Below, piece after piece: positions 4,953 through 6,888 of a DNA stretch of 6,888 bases. Below the pieces are notes generated by a model. It searched no databases and had not been told where the DNA came from. It worked only from the letters and a program-made list of their open reading frames with translations. The translations under genes were made by a program, and so were the position numbers. Position 1 is the first letter of the stretch, and every line of letters starts with the position of its first letter. The stretch covers positions 1 through 6,888 of the forward strand of contig JABZHP010000060.1 in assembly GCA_015258785.1 (NCBI GenBank). Direction: 5' to 3'. This DNA comes from Atopobium sp. Its GTDB lineage: Bacteria > Actinomycetota > Coriobacteriia > Coriobacteriales > Atopobiaceae.

Positions 4953-6440
4953 ATGGATTACACCAAGCTTTCAGAACAGATTCTTGCTGCCGTCGGTGGC
5001 AAAGAAAATGTTCAGAGCAACATGGTCTGCATGACCAGGCTCCGCATTAAGACCGCAGATCCTTCAAAGGTTGACTCCGAGGCCATTAAGGCTATCGACG
5101 GTGTCATGGGTCTGGTCGAGGATGCAGAGTACCTTGAGGTTGTTCTTGGTCCTGGCGTTGTCAACAAGGTTATTGTTGAGTTCTCCAAGCTTACCGGCGT
5201 TGCTGCTGGTGACGCATCTGAGGACGACGTTGTTTCCGCAGCTAAGGACAACAAGGCAGCTCAGAAGGCTAAGTACGAGAACAAGCCTGTTCAGCGCTTC
5301 CTCAAGAAGATTGCTAACATCTTTGTTCCACTGCTTCCTGGCATCATTTCTGCAGGTCTGATCAACGGTATCATCAACGTTATCAACTTCTCCACTGGTA
5401 AGGCTTATGCTAACGAGTGGTGGTTCGCAGCTATCTGGACCATGGGCTGGGCACTTTTCGCTTACCTGCCAGTTCTTGCTGGCGAGAACGCTGCCAAGGA
5501 GTTTGGCGGTTCTCGCGTTCTTGGTGCTATGGCTGGTGCACTCTCCATTGCTAACGCTGGTATGCCTCTTCTTGCTTCCAAGACTGTTGATGGCGTTGCA
5601 ACTCGTCTGGTTCACCTTCCATTCAGCCTCCCAACTGTTGCTTTCAAGGAGGGCGCATTTATCGTCGCTTCTTCTGATCTGTTCAACGCAGCAGCAGGCG
5701 GCATGATTGGTGCAATCATCTGCGCAATCTTCTTCGCATTCCTGGAGAAGAACCTGCACAAGGTTATGCCAAGCGTTCTCGACACCTTCCTGACTCCACT
5801 TTGCACCGTTATCATCGGTGTTATTGGTTCTGTCCTGATTCTTCAGCCTGCAGGCGCATGGCTCACTCAGGCAATCTTCTTTGTCCTTCAGTTCTTCTAT
5901 GACAAGCTTGGCGTCTTTGGTGCTTACCTGCTTGGTTCTACCTTCCTGCCACTGGTTTCCGTTGGTCTTCATCAGGCACTTACCCCAATCCACGTTATGC
6001 TTAACAACCCAGAGGGTCCAACTCAGGGTATCAACTACCTGCTTCCTCTGCTGATGATGGCAGGCGGCGGCCAGGTTGGTGCTGGTCTTGCAATCCTCTT
6101 CAAGACCAAGAACAAGCGCGTCAAGAAGTACCTGACCGAGTCCATCCCAGTTGGTATGCTCGGCATTGGCGAGCCTCTTATGTACGCAGTTACCCTGCCT
6201 CTTGGTAAGCCATTCATCACCGCATGCCTTGGCTCCGGTGTTGGCTCCGTAATTGCTTACCTCTTCCACCTTGGTACCGTTTCCCAGGGCGTCTCCGGCC
6301 TCTTTGGTTTGCTGATTGTCCAGCCTGGTAACCAGGTCTTCTACCTGCTTGCAATGCTTCTTGCTTACGCTGCAGGCTTTGCACTTACTTGGTTCTTCGG
6401 CGTTGACGAGGATCGTATTAACGACGTCTTCGGCGAGTAA
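4953..6440 (+). CDS. murP: PTS transporter EIIBC, MurNAc/MurNAc-GlcNAc type
   Basis: A 495-residue phosphotransferase-system permease of the glucose superfamily that imports and phosphorylates its sugar. Residues ~1-82 are the EIIB domain; the phospho-accepting Cys26 lies in VCMTRLRI (25-32). A charged linker (~85-115) leads to the EIIC membrane domain (~116-480), with about ten hydrophobic segments, His340 in SVGLHQALTPIH, and GIGEPLMYAV (404-413) with the conserved Glu407. There is no EIIA domain, as in E. coli MurP (474 residues), which borrows the glucose EIIA; that protein must be encoded elsewhere. Substrate is inferred from context: murQ and murR upstream, mupG downstream. Lysine codons are nearly all AAG and asparagine nearly all AAC, much more biased than in murR, suggesting high expression. 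Other amino-sugar or glucoside substrates are not excluded by sequence alone. Confidence 0.88.
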   Translation: MDYTKLSEQILAAVGGKENVQSNMVCMTRLRIKTADPSKVDSEAIKAIDGVMGLVEDAEYLEVVLGPGVVNKVIVEFSKLTGVAAGDASEDDVVSAAKDNKAAQKAKYENKPVQRFLKKIANIFVPLLPGIISAGLINGIINVINFSTGKAYANEWWFAAIWTMGWALFAYLPVLAGENAAKEFGGSRVLGAMAGALSIANAGMPLLASKTVDGVATRLVHLPFSLPTVAFKEGAFIVASSDLFNAAAGGMIGAIICAIFFAFLEKNLHKVMPSVLDTFLTPLCTVIIGVIGSVLILQPAGAWLTQAIFFVLQFFYDKLGVFGAYLLGSTFLPLVSVGLHQALTPIHVMLNNPEGPTQGINYLLPLLMMAGGGQVGAGLAILFKTKNKRVKKYLTESIPVGMLGIGEPLMYAVTLPLGKPFITACLGSGVGSVIAYLFHLGTVSQGVSGLFGLLIVQPGNQVFYLLAMLLAYAAGFALTWFFGVDEDRINDVFGE

Positions 6441-6453
6441 AAACCGCACGTTC

Positions 6454-6465
6454 TAGAAACGTTTA
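6454..6465. promoter_or_regulatory. TAGAAACGTTTA element, first copy
   Basis: TAGAAACGTTTA holds the palindrome AAACGTTT and closely resembles TAGAAGCGTTTG at 6585-6596, just before mupG. AAACGTTT also occurs at 2819-2826 before murR. The core resembles operators of LacI-family regulators; the binding protein is unknown. Confidence 0.35.
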
Positions 6466-6502
6466 TCCCTCTTCTTAGGTATCCTAGGAAGAGGGATTTT
6501 TT
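6465..6502 (+). terminator. Strong intrinsic terminator after murP
   Basis: A 15-bp stem (6465-6479 with 6483-6497, one T-G wobble) with a 3-base loop, starting ATCCCTCTTC and ending GAAGAGGGAT, followed directly by T through 6502. It should stop most transcripts leaving murP, so mupG needs read-through or its own promoter. Confidence 0.92.
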
Positions 6503-6509
6503 CTCGCCC

Positions 6510-6553
6510 GGCACTCGACTGGCACTCGACTGGCGCCCGACCGGATGCCCGTC
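6510..6553. repeat. 11-bp tandem repeat, two exact and two diverged units
   Basis: GGCACTCGACT occurs at 6510-6520 and 6521-6531, followed by degenerate units GGCGCCCGACC (6532-6542) and GGATGCCCGTC (6543-6553). The last two can also pair as CCGAC (6537-6541) with GTCGG (6551-6555). It fills the spacer between the murP terminator and mupG. Confidence 0.6.
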
Positions 6554-6557
6554 GGTC

Positions 6558-6574
6558 TTCTCGCCTGACGAGAA
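6558..6574. repeat. Small perfect hairpin upstream of mupG
   Basis: TTCTCG (6558-6563) and CGAGAA (6569-6574) enclose a 5-base loop CCTGA. The right arm belongs to CGAGAAACCCG (6569-6579), which is repeated exactly at 182-192. Confidence 0.5.
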
Positions 6575-6584
6575 ACCCGTCTTT

Positions 6585-6596
6585 TAGAAGCGTTTG
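6585..6596. promoter_or_regulatory. TAGAAGCGTTTG element, second copy
   Basis: This 12-mer differs from 6454-6465 at two positions. It lies 18 bases upstream of the mupG start codon and overlaps the palindrome GCAATTGC (6596-6603). It is a candidate operator for mupG. Confidence 0.35.
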
Positions 6597-6605
6597 CAAT
6601 TGCTT

Positions 6606-6610
6606 GGAGG
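6606..6610 (+). promoter_or_regulatory. mupG ribosome binding site
   Basis: GGAGG, 4 bases before ATG 6615. The spacer is slightly short but the core is perfect, and the resulting N-terminus matches the family. Confidence 0.75.
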
Positions 6611-6614
6611 ATTT

Positions 6615-6888
6615 ATGCGCACCGGAATTTCACTGTATTTTGCCAGTGGATATGAAGCTAATGCTGAGGTTGTAGCAAAAGCGCAGGCAGCCGGATGCCA
6701 CTACGCCTTTACTTCTCTCCAGATTCCAGAGGAAGAGGGGATTGATTATCGCACCGAGGCTCGTAAGCTCTTGGAACTTTGCAGGAAGGCGGAGATTAAC
6801 CTTATTGCAGATGTTTCTCCTGCTACTCTTTCCAAACTTGGCGTTCAGAAGTTTGACGAGCTTGCGGAGCTGGGCATTACGTATGTGC
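6615..6888 (+). CDS. mupG: 6-phospho-N-acetylmuramidase MupG (DUF871/GH170), 5' part
   Basis: The frame stays open from ATG 6615 to the window edge, giving the first 91 residues of a protein usually about 350 long. It starts MRTGISLYFASGYE and carries FTSLQIPEE (32-40) and INLIADVSP (61-69), the hallmarks of the N-terminal TIM-barrel part of the DUF871 family. The characterised Staphylococcus aureus member, MupG, hydrolyses MurNAc-6P-GlcNAc in the cytoplasm to MurNAc-6P and GlcNAc. Placement after murP fits exactly: MurP would deliver the phosphorylated disaccharide and MurQ would use the product. The catalytic region lies beyond the window and cannot be checked. A strong terminator separates it from murP, so separate or dampened expression is likely. 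Confidence 0.87.
   Translation, partial: MRTGISLYFASGYEANAEVVAKAQAAGCHYAFTSLQIPEEEGIDYRTEARKLLELCRKAEINLIADVSPATLSKLGVQKFDELAELGITYV

Noticed and set aside
5064..6449. 461-codon open frame on the minus strand opposite murP
   Set aside because: The strong codon bias of murP removes stop codons from the opposite strand. The predicted protein has no recognisable domain.

Overview
The window holds a nearly complete peptidoglycan-sugar salvage locus, the N-acetylmuramic acid 6-phosphate (MurNAc-6P) pathway. The order is a divergent exported PBP4B-type serine hydrolase on the minus strand, then murR, murQ, murP and the first quarter of mupG on the plus strand. The host is probably a low-to-mid GC Gram-positive actinobacterium of the Coriobacteriia (Atopobium/Lancefieldella/Olsenella-like). 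That placement is an inference from the Tat-lipoprotein signal, strong Shine-Dalgarno sites, GTG starts and codon use; no rRNA or marker gene is present to prove it.

Layout. 1-370 has no supported gene: a weak terminator-like hairpin, a striking nested inverted repeat (80-160) and a strong terminator for the minus-strand gene (229-265). 371-2368 (minus) encodes a Tat-exported lipoprotein of the S12 beta-lactamase/PBP4B (YfeW) family. 2369-2855 is a 487-bp divergent control region rich in palindromes and repeated short motifs. 2856-3770 is murR, 3806-4696 murQ. 4697-4952 is a structured 256-bp leader. 4953-6440 is murP, closed by a strong terminator at 6465-6502. 6503-6614 carries short tandem and inverted repeats, and mupG starts at 6615 and runs off the end.

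How the parts work together (family knowledge plus inference). The surface-anchored PBP4B-like hydrolase probably trims stem peptides from cell-wall fragments. MurP (EIIBC, no EIIA domain of its own) imports and phosphorylates MurNAc or, given mupG next door, more likely a MurNAc-GlcNAc disaccharide. MupG splits the phosphorylated disaccharide, MurQ removes D-lactate from MurNAc-6P to give GlcNAc-6P, and MurR senses MurNAc-6P through its SIS domain. The gene set combines the Escherichia coli murR-murQ-murP-yfeW neighbourhood with the mupG gene known from Gram-positive versions.

The pathway itself is known. What may be new lies in the control DNA: a 10-base motif shared by the murR and murP upstream regions, clustered GATGAAA sites, a 14-bp perfect palindrome, a terminator-like murP leader, and two intergenic elements with shared ends at opposite edges of the locus. 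The extra N- and C-terminal regions of the PBP4B protein are also worth a look.
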